Shown here: positions 44,017 through 53,524 of the stretch, piece after piece | Position numbering within the stretch: position 1 is the first letter of the stretch | How the letters are laid out: each line of letters starts with the position of its first letter | Origin: PALSA-660 sp963726435 | GTDB lineage: Bacteria; Actinomycetota; Coriobacteriia; Anaerosomatales; PALSA-660 | DNA length: 64,000 bases | Assembly: GCA_963726435.1 (NCBI GenBank) | Contig: CAVSCJ010000006.1 | Location: 310,001-374,000 of the forward strand | Reading direction: 5' to 3' | Made by a program: the position numbers and the translations under genes | The notes under the pieces: model-generated | What the model was told of the DNA's origin: nothing | Databases searched by the model: none | What the model saw: only the letters and a program-made list of their open reading frames with translations

Positions 44017-45036
44017 CTACTCCATCTGCCTCAGATAGGGGTAGGGGTTGACCCAGTTCGAGCGTGGCCCCATCTGGAAGTGGAGGTGGCAGGCCCCGCC
44101 CGCGGCGTTGCCGGTGTTGCCGACGTAGCCGATGACCTGGCCGGCCTTCACTCGTCCGGCCTTGACCGCGTAGCCGTTGAGGTGCGCGTAGTAGAAGCCC
44201 CACCCGTTGTTGCCGGTGAGGGTGATGGACTTCCCGCCCAGTCCGCTGTAGTGCGGGCGGGCGTAGCCACTTGTGATGGCCACGACCCGCGTCCCTCGAG
44301 GGGCCATGATGTCAGTTCCCATGTGGTGGCGGCCGCCAGACCGCGGCGCTCCCCAGGTGTTGCGGTAGTAGTAGACGCCGCGCACGGGGAACACCATGCC
44401 GTTCGGCCCCGGCGGGTAGGTCCCGTGACCGGGGTTGTTGCGGGCCATCTCGGCAGCGATCGCGGCCAGCACGCGCTCGTACTGGGTCCGCTTGGCGGAG
44501 AGCTTCGCGTTGAGAGCGTCACGCTTCACCTTCAGAACGGCGGCCTGCTTCGTCTGGACCTTGGCCTCGGCCACCAGGTCCACCCGGTCCTTCTGGAGGT
44601 TCGCGCGGGTGAGCTTCACCTCTTCCACCAGCGACGCATCGTTCGCGGCGATGGCAGTGATGTAGTCGAGACGGGTTACGAAGTCTTCCCAGGACGTGGA
44701 GCCCAGAACGAAGCCCAGGAGGCCGTCGTCGCCGCCCTGGCGGTACATCGCGTCGGCGCGCCCTCCCAAGCGGGCTTCGGAGGCGGCGAGCTTCTTCGTC
44801 TGCGCCTTGATCCGCGCGTCGGTCTGCTTGACCCGGTACTGGGTGTTCTCGAGTTCGGTGGTCGCATCCTCGTATGCCGCACCTGCGGGCGCCGCTTCGG
44901 ACCGGATGGCGGCAAGCTGGGCCTTGAGCTCCGCGAGGGTCGCCGCGTGCGCCGTCGAGGGCGCGGAGCCGAGAAGGCAGACGCCCAAGCCGAGGGTCAG
45001 CGCGGCGCGGAGGAGGGTGCCGGGAAGACGTGTCAT
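44017..45036 (-). CDS. secreted M23 peptidoglycan endopeptidase with N-terminal coiled coil
   Basis: Zinc endopeptidase of the LytM/EnvC type, likely cutting cell-wall peptide cross-links. 339 residues: signal peptide to about residue 32 (LGVCLLGSAPSTAHA), a coiled coil to about 205, then the LytM domain with HHMGTDIMAPRGTRVVAI and HLHFQMGPRSNWVNPYPYL, where the HxGTD and HLHF residues bind zinc. TATACT sits 7 bases before the ATG (45044-45049), suggesting a leaderless transcript. It diverges from fmdB. Confidence 0.92.
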   Translation of the reverse strand: MTRLPGTLLRAALTLGLGVCLLGSAPSTAHAATLAELKAQLAAIRSEAAPAGAAYEDATTELENTQYRVKQTDARIKAQTKKLAASEARLGGRADAMYRQGGDDGLLGFVLGSTSWEDFVTRLDYITAIAANDASLVEEVKLTRANLQKDRVDLVAEAKVQTKQAAVLKVKRDALNAKLSAKRTQYERVLAAIAAEMARNNPGHGTYPPGPNGMVFPVRGVYYYRNTWGAPRSGGRHHMGTDIMAPRGTRVVAITSGYARPHYSGLGGKSITLTGNNGWGFYYAHLNGYAVKAGRVKAGQVIGYVGNTGNAAGGACHLHFQMGPRSNWVNPYPYLRQME

Positions 45037-45150
45037 GCGGGCCAGTATACCAGCACGCGCTTGCCGTATGCCCGCCGCCGGGACGTATCATGCCGCGCGT
45101 CCCCGTCCGCGGGGGCCCGACGCCCGCACCACCCGAAAGGCCACCGATCG

Positions 45151-45410
45151 ATGCCCTCCTACGACTTCCGCTGCGTGGAATGCTCCGCCGTCTGCGAGGT
45201 CACTCGTCCTGCCCGCGACGACTCCCCTGTCGTCGTGTCCGGTGTGCGGCGGCGCGACCAAGCAGGTCTTCCATCCGGTCGGCGTGCACTTCAAGGGCAG
45301 CGGCTTCCACAACACCGACAACCGCAAGACGTCCGCACGACGAGCCCGCTGCGGCTCCGACGTGTGCGGCGGGCGGCCCGGAGTGCGCCGGCTGCCCGGC
45401 GGCCGAGTAG
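45151..45410 (+). CDS. FmdB family zinc-ribbon protein, reading frame broken twice
   Basis: Small regulator-like zinc ribbon protein of unclear function. The ATG frame reads MPSYDFRCVECSAVCEVTRP, the FmdB opening with CxxC. Near 45211-45217 it shifts to a frame giving SCPVCGGATKQVFHPVGVHF and KGSGFHNTDNRKTSA, the second zinc knuckle and the conserved tail. Near 45336-45340 it shifts again to EPAAAPTCAAGGPECAGCPA ending at TAG 45410. The assembled protein (about 85 residues) is a complete FmdB. Two one-base insertions are the simplest explanation. Confidence 0.8.
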
Positions 45411-45490
45411 ACACTCCCGGTCGTAGACGCAGTGAACGGGAAGGGCAGCCCGTCGGGGCCGCTCTTCTTCGCTTCCCGATCGCCTCGCGA

Positions 45491-46456
45491 CTAGTCCCTG
45501 CGGACCCAGAACTTCTCGTCGCCGGTGTTGTAGATGGTGTCGATGAAGCGGACAGTCCTGGTCCTGGCGTCCATGGCGACCGAGTTCGTGCGCGCCCCGT
45601 GTCCGAAGTACTTCACTCCGCGCAGCATCTCGCCGTCGGTGACTCCTGTGGCTATGAACGCGGCCTCGTCGGTGTTCACGAGGATGTCCATGTCGAGGAC
45701 CCCGTCGATGTTCGGGGTGCCCATCTCGACGGCACGCGCCTTCTCGGCCGGATTGCGCCAAGCGAAGCGGCCCATGAATGTGCCGCCGATGCACTTCATG
45801 GCCGAGCACGCCAGCACGCCTTCGGGTGCGGCGCCGATGCCGAGATAGAGATGGATCCCCGTGCCCTCGATCGCGGTAGCGACCGCGCCGAAGACGTCAC
45901 CGTCAGAGATGAGCCTGATTCGGGCGCCCGCCGTGCGGACCTCCTTGATCAGCTCGATGTGACGCTCCCTGTCCAGGATGCACACGACCAGGTCCTCGAC
46001 ATCGCGCTTGAGCGCCTTCGCGACATTGCGGACGTTCTCGGTGGGAGTCGCGTCGATGTGTACCGCGCTGGCGGCGTCGGGCCCGACCGCGACCTTGTTC
46101 ATGTAGGTGTCGGGCGCGTGCAGCATCGTCCCGTTGGGGCCGAACGCCAGGACCGCCAGCGAGTTGGACTGCCCATAGGCGGTGAGGTTGGTGCCCTCCA
46201 GCGGGTCCACGGCGATGTCGATGCGCTCGCCGCCCTTCCCCACCTTCTCGCCGATGAAGAGCATCGGCGCCTCGTCGCGCTCGCCCTCCCCGATCACGAT
46301 GGTCCCGTCGATCTCCACGTCGTTGAAGGCGGCCCTCATTGCCTCGACCGCGGCGTCGTCGGCGGCGTGCTTGTCGCCCTTGCCCATCCAGCGGCCGGCG
46401 GCCAGCGCTGCCGCCTCCGTGACCTCGAGCATCTCGACGATCCTGGTGCTGCGCAT
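45491..46456 (-). CDS. glpX: class II fructose-1,6-bisphosphatase
   Basis: Metal-dependent phosphatase for gluconeogenesis. ATG 46456 follows GGGAGG by five bases and gives 321 residues. Features: AAGRWMGKGDKHAADDAAVE, VIGEGERDEAPML, DPLEGTNLTAYGQSNSLAVL (metal and phosphate site), and the central DGDVFGAVATAIEGTGIHLY. An in-frame upstream extension to 46789 runs into rsmB and is rejected. Confidence 0.95.
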   Translation of the reverse strand: MRSTRIVEMLEVTEAAALAAGRWMGKGDKHAADDAAVEAMRAAFNDVEIDGTIVIGEGERDEAPMLFIGEKVGKGGERIDIAVDPLEGTNLTAYGQSNSLAVLAFGPNGTMLHAPDTYMNKVAVGPDAASAVHIDATPTENVRNVAKALKRDVEDLVVCILDRERHIELIKEVRTAGARIRLISDGDVFGAVATAIEGTGIHLYLGIGAAPEGVLACSAMKCIGGTFMGRFAWRNPAEKARAVEMGTPNIDGVLDMDILVNTDEAAFIATGVTDGEMLRGVKYFGHGARTNSVAMDARTRTVRFIDTIYNTGDEKFWVRRD

Positions 46457-46508
46457 GGCAACCTCCCCTGGGTCGTGCCTCGGTCCCCGCTGCCGGTGGC
46501 AGTTGTGC

Positions 46509-47870
46509 CTATGTAACGCGAACGAGCAGGGCGACGAAGTGTCCGTCGGGCCCGCCCGCGCGAGGCGTGGACTGGAAGTGGCCCTGCTCGCCGATCTCGC
46601 CCCTCCACTGTGCCGGGACGGCGGCGGTGAGGTCCCCGACGACGAACGCCCCCTCGCTGTCGGACAGGAACGATGCGACCACGTCCTCGTTCTCGGTCCG
46701 GCTGATGGTGCAGGTAGAGTAGACCACCACGCCGCCGACGCTGACAAGCGCCGCCGCCTCGCCGAGCATCTTGCGTTGCAGGACCGCAAGGCGGTCGATG
46801 TCGTCGGGCGTGACGCGCCAGCGCTTCTCGGGACGGCGCCTCAGAGCGCCGAGGCCGCTGCAAGGAACATCCACGAGCACCGCGCAGGACGTGCCGGGCT
46901 CCGGCAGACCCCGGATCGAGGCGACGTCCGTTGCGTCCCCGACCAGTACCGTGACCCCTGGCACGCCGAGATCGTCCATGCGTCGGCGCAGGACGTCCGC
47001 CTTGAACGGGTGGATGTCGACGGCATACAGGTCGCATGAGCCCCCCGCCGAGACGCTGCACTCCTGCACCTCGGCCGTCTTGGTTCCGCGGCCGGCCGCC
47101 ACGTCGATCACGATCCCGCCCGGGTGCGGACCCAGGATCTGGGCGGCGAGCTGTGCGGCGGCATCGGTGACCAGCGCCATGCCCGAGCGGACGGCGTCTC
47201 CACGCACGGCAGCGGCGGCGTCGCCCGCGCGGATGCAGCCCGGGGGGATGTCGGCGACAGGCTGGGCGCCGTCGGCCTCGAGGGCGTCGAGGATCTCGAC
47301 GGGTGTGGCCTTGAACGTGTTCGCCCACAGATAGAGAGGCGCGGGTTCCAGATCGGCGTAGAGGGTCTCCGTGGCGCGCCGGCGCCCCAGCTCGGCGATC
47401 CAGCGGTCCACCAACCAGCGCGGGTGCCCAGTCGCGCGAGCGAGCGCGTCGTCGTCGGTGGCCGGGTCGCCCCAGGGAAAGGAGTCCGCCTCGGCGGCGA
47501 TGCGACGAAGCACGGCATTGGCCAGACCCGTCGCCTGCGAGCGGACGCTGCGCACACCGTCCACGCCCTCGTGCACGGCCGCGCGCGCAGGGGTGCGCAT
47601 GAAGAGGATCTCGTAGGACGCCAGCCGCAGCACGTCGCGCACCGTGGGCTCAAGGGCGCCGGGCCTCTCTGCGAAGCGGTCGATGGCCTCGTCGAGCGTC
47701 CCCAGCGTCTGCAGGACGCCGTAGGTGAGGCGCGTCGCGAGGGCGGTGTCCCTGGCGCTGAGGCCGGAGGCCCTCAGGACGGCATCGAGTGTCTCCGGGC
47801 CGAAGGAGCCTCTCTCCCTGACGCGCTGCAGGACCCGCAGCGCTGCGCGCCGGGCTGGCGCCACGCTCAC
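46509..47870 (-). CDS. rsmB: 16S rRNA (cytosine-967-C5)-methyltransferase
   Basis: Methylates C967 of 16S rRNA. GTG 47870 overlaps the fmt stop, giving 453 residues: an N-terminal NusB-like domain (RRAALRVLQRVRERGSFGPE) and a methyltransferase domain with VIDVAAGRGTKTAEV, AVDIHPFKADVLRRR, VDVPCSGLGALRRRPEKRWR and YSTCTISRTENEDVV (two catalytic cysteines). Downstream of def-fmt, as in many bacteria. Confidence 0.95.
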   Translation of the reverse strand: MSVAPARRAALRVLQRVRERGSFGPETLDAVLRASGLSARDTALATRLTYGVLQTLGTLDEAIDRFAERPGALEPTVRDVLRLASYEILFMRTPARAAVHEGVDGVRSVRSQATGLANAVLRRIAAEADSFPWGDPATDDDALARATGHPRWLVDRWIAELGRRRATETLYADLEPAPLYLWANTFKATPVEILDALEADGAQPVADIPPGCIRAGDAAAAVRGDAVRSGMALVTDAAAQLAAQILGPHPGGIVIDVAAGRGTKTAEVQECSVSAGGSCDLYAVDIHPFKADVLRRRMDDLGVPGVTVLVGDATDVASIRGLPEPGTSCAVLVDVPCSGLGALRRRPEKRWRVTPDDIDRLAVLQRKMLGEAAALVSVGGVVVYSTCTISRTENEDVVASFLSDSEGAFVVGDLTAAVPAQWRGEIGEQGHFQSTPRAGGPDGHFVALLVRVT

Positions 47871-48784
47871 GCTGCACTCCAGGTGACGTCGGGGCCAAGG
47901 CGGGCGCCCCGGAGCCAATCCGATGCCGCCATGGGCGCGCGACCCTGAGGTATGAGGGTGGCGAGGCGCAGCGCGCCGTCTCTCAGGCCGATATCGAGAG
48001 CGCCGTCGGCAGATACACGGCCCGGCGGGACCGCCCGGGCTGAGGGATCGGCGGCGACCACCGTGATCCGACGGCCGTCGATCGCCGCGCGACACGGGGC
48101 GCTCGCGCCCGAGGCCCTGACGCGGCGCCATGCGTCGTCGATCGAGAGCCCCGGGTGTAGGGCGACGTCGGAGGCAGAGATCTTCTGCGCGTAGGTGGCC
48201 GATGCGGCGTCCTGGAAAGTCCACTCGCACTCTCCAGAGGCGATAGCCGGGATCGTTGCGAGGAGTGCCTTCGCGCCGAGGTCCGCCAGCTCCGCGGTGA
48301 GTCCCGCCGCGTACTTGCCGTCTACAGGTGTCGAGAGTTGATCGCACCAGGGTCCCGTGTCGAGACCCTTCTCCATCCGCATGATCGACACGCCGGTCAG
48401 GCCGTCACCCGCGAGTATCGCGCGCTGGATGGGCGCGGCGCCGCGCCAGCGAGGCAAGAGCGACGCGTGGACGTTGATGCAGCCGAACCGCGGAGTCTCC
48501 AGCACCTCGGGCGGCAGCATGGCACCGTACGCGGCGACGACGATCAGGTCGGGTCCGAGAGCGCGGATCGACGCGACAACGTCCGGGTCGCGCAGAGAGG
48601 CGGGCTGCCCTACGGACATGCCGGCCTCGAGAGCCCTCGCCTTGACGGCGGAGGCGGTGATGTGGCGTCCGCGGCCTGCGGCCGCGTCGGGACGCGAGTA
48701 GATCGCTACGACGTCGTGAGCGTCCAGGAGCGCATCGAGGGGCGGAACTGCAAACGCCGGCGTCCCCATGAATACGATTCTCAC
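47867..48784 (-). CDS. fmt: methionyl-tRNA formyltransferase
   Basis: Formylates initiator Met-tRNA. 305 residues from a GTG: MRIVFMGTPAFAVPPLDALL, the SLLPRWRGAAPIQRAIL active-site block (Asn-His-Asp in NVHASLLP and later DTG), and a C-terminal OB-like domain. It overlaps rsmB by four bases and follows def. Confidence 0.95.
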   Translation of the reverse strand: MRIVFMGTPAFAVPPLDALLDAHDVVAIYSRPDAAAGRGRHITASAVKARALEAGMSVGQPASLRDPDVVASIRALGPDLIVVAAYGAMLPPEVLETPRFGCINVHASLLPRWRGAAPIQRAILAGDGLTGVSIMRMEKGLDTGPWCDQLSTPVDGKYAAGLTAELADLGAKALLATIPAIASGECEWTFQDAASATYAQKISASDVALHPGLSIDDAWRRVRASGASAPCRAAIDGRRITVVAADPSARAVPPGRVSADGALDIGLRDGALRLATLIPQGRAPMAASDWLRGARLGPDVTWSAA

Positions 48785-48803
48785 CGGTCCCCCTTCGTCG
48801 GCG

Positions 48804-49292
48804 TCAGCGGGCCTCGGTTGCCTCGCGGTAGCGCCGAAGGGCCGACCGTCTTTCGTCGGGCGTGGCCCGGTCGAGGATCAGCAGCCCGTCTAGGTGATCG
48901 GTCTCGTGCTGCAGGACGCGAGCGAATAGCCCCTCCGCCGTGATGCGGATCGGCTCTCCCTTCAGGTCGAGCGCTTCGCAAACGCAGCCCAGGGGGCGCT
49001 CGATCGGAATGTAGACGCCGGGGAGGGAGAGGCAACCCTCGTCCTCGGTCTCGGTCTCGGGAGTGGTCTTCACGATGCGCGGGTTGCAGAGCGCCATCAA
49101 GCCGTCGTCGACGTCCAGGACGACGAGGCGCTTCTGAACGCCGACCTGGGTCGCCGCGAGGCCCACGCCGGGAGCCTCGTACATCGCCTTGGCCATCGAC
49201 TGCACGAGGGACACTAGCGTGCTGTCCGCCGCTGGGTCGACCTCGGATGCCTGCTGCTTGAGAGCGGGGTTGGGGTGCTGGAGGATGTCCAT
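48804..49292 (-). CDS. def: peptide deformylase
   Basis: Removes the N-formyl group from nascent proteins. ATG 49292 (MDILQHPNPALKQQASEVDP) gives 162 residues. Metal site: GVGLAATQVG, EGCLSLPGVYIPI (Cys ligand) and LQHETDHLDGLLILDR (HExxH). It lies 19 bases before fmt; the pair completes the formyl cycle. Confidence 0.96.
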   Translation of the reverse strand: MDILQHPNPALKQQASEVDPAADSTLVSLVQSMAKAMYEAPGVGLAATQVGVQKRLVVLDVDDGLMALCNPRIVKTTPETETEDEGCLSLPGVYIPIERPLGCVCEALDLKGEPIRITAEGLFARVLQHETDHLDGLLILDRATPDERRSALRRYREATEAR

Positions 49293-49384
49293 AGTGTCCT
49301 GTGTGCCGTCGGAGCGATACTCAGGCGTCGCGCGTGGACCTCCTGCGCGACGCCCCACCCCGGATTCTACACCGGTGTGCGCGT

Positions 49385-51790
49385 CTAGAGCATGTCGACA
49401 GGGTCGACGTCGGGCGCCGCCGACACGCCCTCTGCGATCTGCGTCCGCGCGAGCCCTTCCCGCAACACTGCCCCGATGTCCGAGCCGACTGGAGCCTTGA
49501 GGAGAGCCTGCCACCGCCACGCGCCCTTGACCCTGGCGATCGGAGCGGGGCTCGGGCCCAACACCACGCACCCGGGCATGCTAGCGGCAGCGGCCGTGAG
49601 CGCCTTGACGGCGCCGACGGCCGAGGAGCGCGTCGCTGCGTGGTCCTTGCCGGTGAGCACCAGACGTGCCAGCCGACCGAACGGCGGATACCCGAGGGCG
49701 CGCCGCAAAGGCAACTCGTTGGCGTAGAAGGCCTCAGGATCGTGGGCGGCGGCCGCCACGACGGCGGGGTGATCGGGCCAGTAGGTCTGTATGACCACCT
49801 TCCCTCCGGCGGATCCCCGCCCAGCGCGACCCGAGACCTGCTCGAGCAGCTGGTACGTGCGCTCGCCCGCGCGGAAGTCAGGCATGTGAAGCGTCGTGTC
49901 GGCGTTGATGACGCCGACGAGCTCGACCTCGGGGTAGTCGAGTCCCTTCGCGACCATCTGCGTCCCGAGCAAGACTCCGCTGCGCATGGACTCGAACTCG
50001 GCGAGCCGCCTCTCGTGGCCGCCCTTTCCGCCGGTGGTGTCCGCGTCCATCCGCACGACAGGAAGCCCCGGCACCGCGGTGGCGAGTTCGGCCTCAACGC
50101 GCTGGGTGCCCGTTCCGAACTGTCGCAGGTAGGGGCTTGAGCACTTCGGGCATCGTGCTGGAAGAGGTCGGACGGCCCCGCAGTGATGGCAGACGAGACG
50201 CTTGCCGACGTCGTGGTAGGTCATTGCGACCGAGCAGTTGTCGCAGTGCGGGACGAATCCGCACTCGCGGCACAGCACGAACGAGGCGAAACCTCTGCGG
50301 TTCAGGAAGAGCACGGCCTTGGCGCCGGTGTCGCGGACATGCTCGAGCGCCGCAGTCAGCGGCCGGGAGAACATCGACCGCCCGCCCTGGCGGAACTCCT
50401 CGGCCATGTCGACGACCTCCACCGGAGGCATCGACCCGCCCGCGACGCGATCCGGGAGACGGACCCGCTGGTATCGGCCCTCGTCGGCGGCCAGCCGGCT
50501 CTCGAAGGACGGGGTTGCGCTCCCCAGCACGAGCACAGCGCCGGCAGCGGCGCACAAGCGCTCGGCCACCGCTCGCGCGTGGTAGCGCGGCGCGGACCCC
50601 TGCTTGTAGGAACCGTCGTGCTCTTCATCGACGACGACGAGGCGCAGGTCCCTTGCCGGGGCGAAGAGCGCCGAGCGCGGCCCGATCGCCACGCGGGCGT
50701 CGCCCGAACGGACCCTGTCCCACTGGTCGTAGCGCTCTCCGGCCGGCAACCGGCTGTGCAGTACCGCCACCAGGTCGCCGAAGCGAGCGCGGAAGCGCCC
50801 GACGGTCTGCGGGGTGAGCGAGATCTCCGGGACGAGGACGATGGCCGAGCCGCCCTCGGACAGAGTCTTCTCGATCGCAAGCATGTAGACCTCGGTCTTG
50901 CCCGAACCCGTCACGCCGTCGACCAGCACCGCGGCCGATCCGGGTCGGGCGTTCGCGATCGCCTTCAGAGCGGCGACCTGGCCCGCTGAGAGCGTGGCGT
51001 GGCGTGGGGCTTCGCGCACGGCCGAAGCGGGCTCACGCATCCTGCGCCGTCGCTCGATCCTGACGGCGCCCGCGGCGGCGAGAGCGCGGAGCGGACCGTC
51101 GACGGAACCCAGTTCCGCCGTGAGCTCGACGACTCTAACGGGTCCGCGACTGAGCGCGTCGAGCAGCGCGCGCTGCGCAGTCGCGCGGGAGGACGGCGTG
51201 AACGCCACACCCTCCTCCAAGCAGGCCCAGCGGTCGTCGACCGCGCCGACTGCGGCCGGGCGCAGGCGCCACGAGCGCTCGAGTGCGCCCGCCCGCGCCA
51301 GCGCGGCCGCGGTCGCGGGGAACCGGGGGTCGACGGTCCTCAGTTGGGGGGCGGTCAGCTCCCCCGCTTCCGCCACCGCGTCGAAGACCGCTGCGCGGAG
51401 CGGACCCGCGGGACGCGCGGAACCGACGGTGTATGCGGCCACCGCCGACGGAGATCCGCCTGGCGGAAGCAGTAGACGCATCGCGTCGGCGAGCGTGGAA
51501 ACGTACTCGCGCGATATCCACGCGGCGAGCTCGTAGCCGTTCTCGCCGAAGAGCGGCTCGCCCAAGACCGCCTCGATCGCGCGCAGGCGTCCCTCGAAGG
51601 AGCTCGCGGCTACGCGCTCGACGACGTAGCCGACGACGCGCTGGCCCCCGAAGGGTACGACCACGGGCACCCCGACGGCGACGGCGCCGGAGAGCACTTC
51701 GGGGACGGCGTAGTCGAAGGGCTCGGAGAGTGCGCGGGTGGGCACGTCGACGACGACGCGTGCCACGGGCTTGAGCGGGCTGCTGACCAT
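49385..51790 (-). CDS. priA: primosomal protein N' (replication restart helicase PriA)
   Basis: Restarts collapsed replication forks. 801 residues from ATG 51790 (MVSSPLKPVARVVVDVPTRA). DNA-binding domain at the N terminus, Walker A VDGVTGSGKTEVY, DEEH box VVVDEEHDGSYKQGSAPRYH, GSATPSFES, and zinc ligands in CRECGFVPHCDNCS and CHHCGAVRPLPARCPKC. Motif VI: EQVSGRAGRGSAGGKV. It lies between metK and def. A longer upstream reading runs into metK and is rejected. Confidence 0.96.
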   Translation of the reverse strand: MVSSPLKPVARVVVDVPTRALSEPFDYAVPEVLSGAVAVGVPVVVPFGGQRVVGYVVERVAASSFEGRLRAIEAVLGEPLFGENGYELAAWISREYVSTLADAMRLLLPPGGSPSAVAAYTVGSARPAGPLRAAVFDAVAEAGELTAPQLRTVDPRFPATAAALARAGALERSWRLRPAAVGAVDDRWACLEEGVAFTPSSRATAQRALLDALSRGPVRVVELTAELGSVDGPLRALAAAGAVRIERRRRMREPASAVREAPRHATLSAGQVAALKAIANARPGSAAVLVDGVTGSGKTEVYMLAIEKTLSEGGSAIVLVPEISLTPQTVGRFRARFGDLVAVLHSRLPAGERYDQWDRVRSGDARVAIGPRSALFAPARDLRLVVVDEEHDGSYKQGSAPRYHARAVAERLCAAAGAVLVLGSATPSFESRLAADEGRYQRVRLPDRVAGGSMPPVEVVDMAEEFRQGGRSMFSRPLTAALEHVRDTGAKAVLFLNRRGFASFVLCRECGFVPHCDNCSVAMTYHDVGKRLVCHHCGAVRPLPARCPKCSSPYLRQFGTGTQRVEAELATAVPGLPVVRMDADTTGGKGGHERRLAEFESMRSGVLLGTQMVAKGLDYPEVELVGVINADTTLHMPDFRAGERTYQLLEQVSGRAGRGSAGGKVVIQTYWPDHPAVVAAAAHDPEAFYANELPLRRALGYPPFGRLARLVLTGKDHAATRSSAVGAVKALTAAAASMPGCVVLGPSPAPIARVKGAWRWQALLKAPVGSDIGAVLREGLARTQIAEGVSAAPDVDPVDML

Positions 51791-51860
51791 GTCAGCAGCA
51801 TAGCGGAGGCCGCCGACATCGAGCCGGCGACCTCGTTCGCGATCCGTAGCGCGATGCCTG

Positions 51861-53118
<1,258 letters not shown>

Positions 53119-53181
53119 GTGTCTTCCTTCCTTCTCCCGTGCCCCCCTCGGGCGGCATGGATGCCTGTCCCCGACGACAAA

Positions 53182-53209
53182 GGCCCTCGCCGGCATGCGG
53201 ACGAGGGCC
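53182..53209 (-). terminator. metK leader terminator (riboswitch expression platform)
   Basis: Stem GGCCCTCG with CGAGGGCC, then TTTGTC on the minus strand, placed between the SAM aptamer (53247-53389) and the metK start. This is the expected place for the SAM-induced off hairpin. Confidence 0.75.
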
Positions 53210-53246
53210 TCGTGAGGGCACGCGTTCAGGCGTGCCTCGCTCTTCC

Positions 53247-53389
53247 CTCATCTGCCAGGTCTCTGACGGATCCCAAGACCTGCCGCAACTTGGCACCTTG
53301 CTCCACTTTCGAAACAGGTTGCCGGGGCGTCACCGGGTGCGGTCCCTCGGCCCTCTGCACCCACGTCTCCGGGGGTGCCTCATGATGAG
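53247..53389 (-). promoter_or_regulatory. SAM-I (S-box) riboswitch upstream of metK
   Basis: Minus-strand leader. P1 pairs CTCATC (53384-53389) with GATGAG (53247-53252). Hallmarks: GAGGGACCG in the P2 region, TGACGCCCCGGCAACC and AAGGTGCCAA (the J1/2, P3 and P4 core of the S-box), and GAGAC near the end. A terminator follows. It predicts that SAM shuts off metK. The metK-gltX gap (53119-53524) holds this element, its terminator and, near its right end, the gltX start region; I see no other gene in it. Confidence 0.92.
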
Positions 53390-53524
53390 TCGCCTGCGAA
53401 GATAGCACTCGCTCCGCCCTCGCGCCAACACCGGCGGACTGTGCGGTTTGCGGGGTCGGGCGCCCCTGCGCGGTACCATTACTCCCGCTGGAGCCGACAA
53501 CGAGTCGTTCCGACGGAGGCCGCA

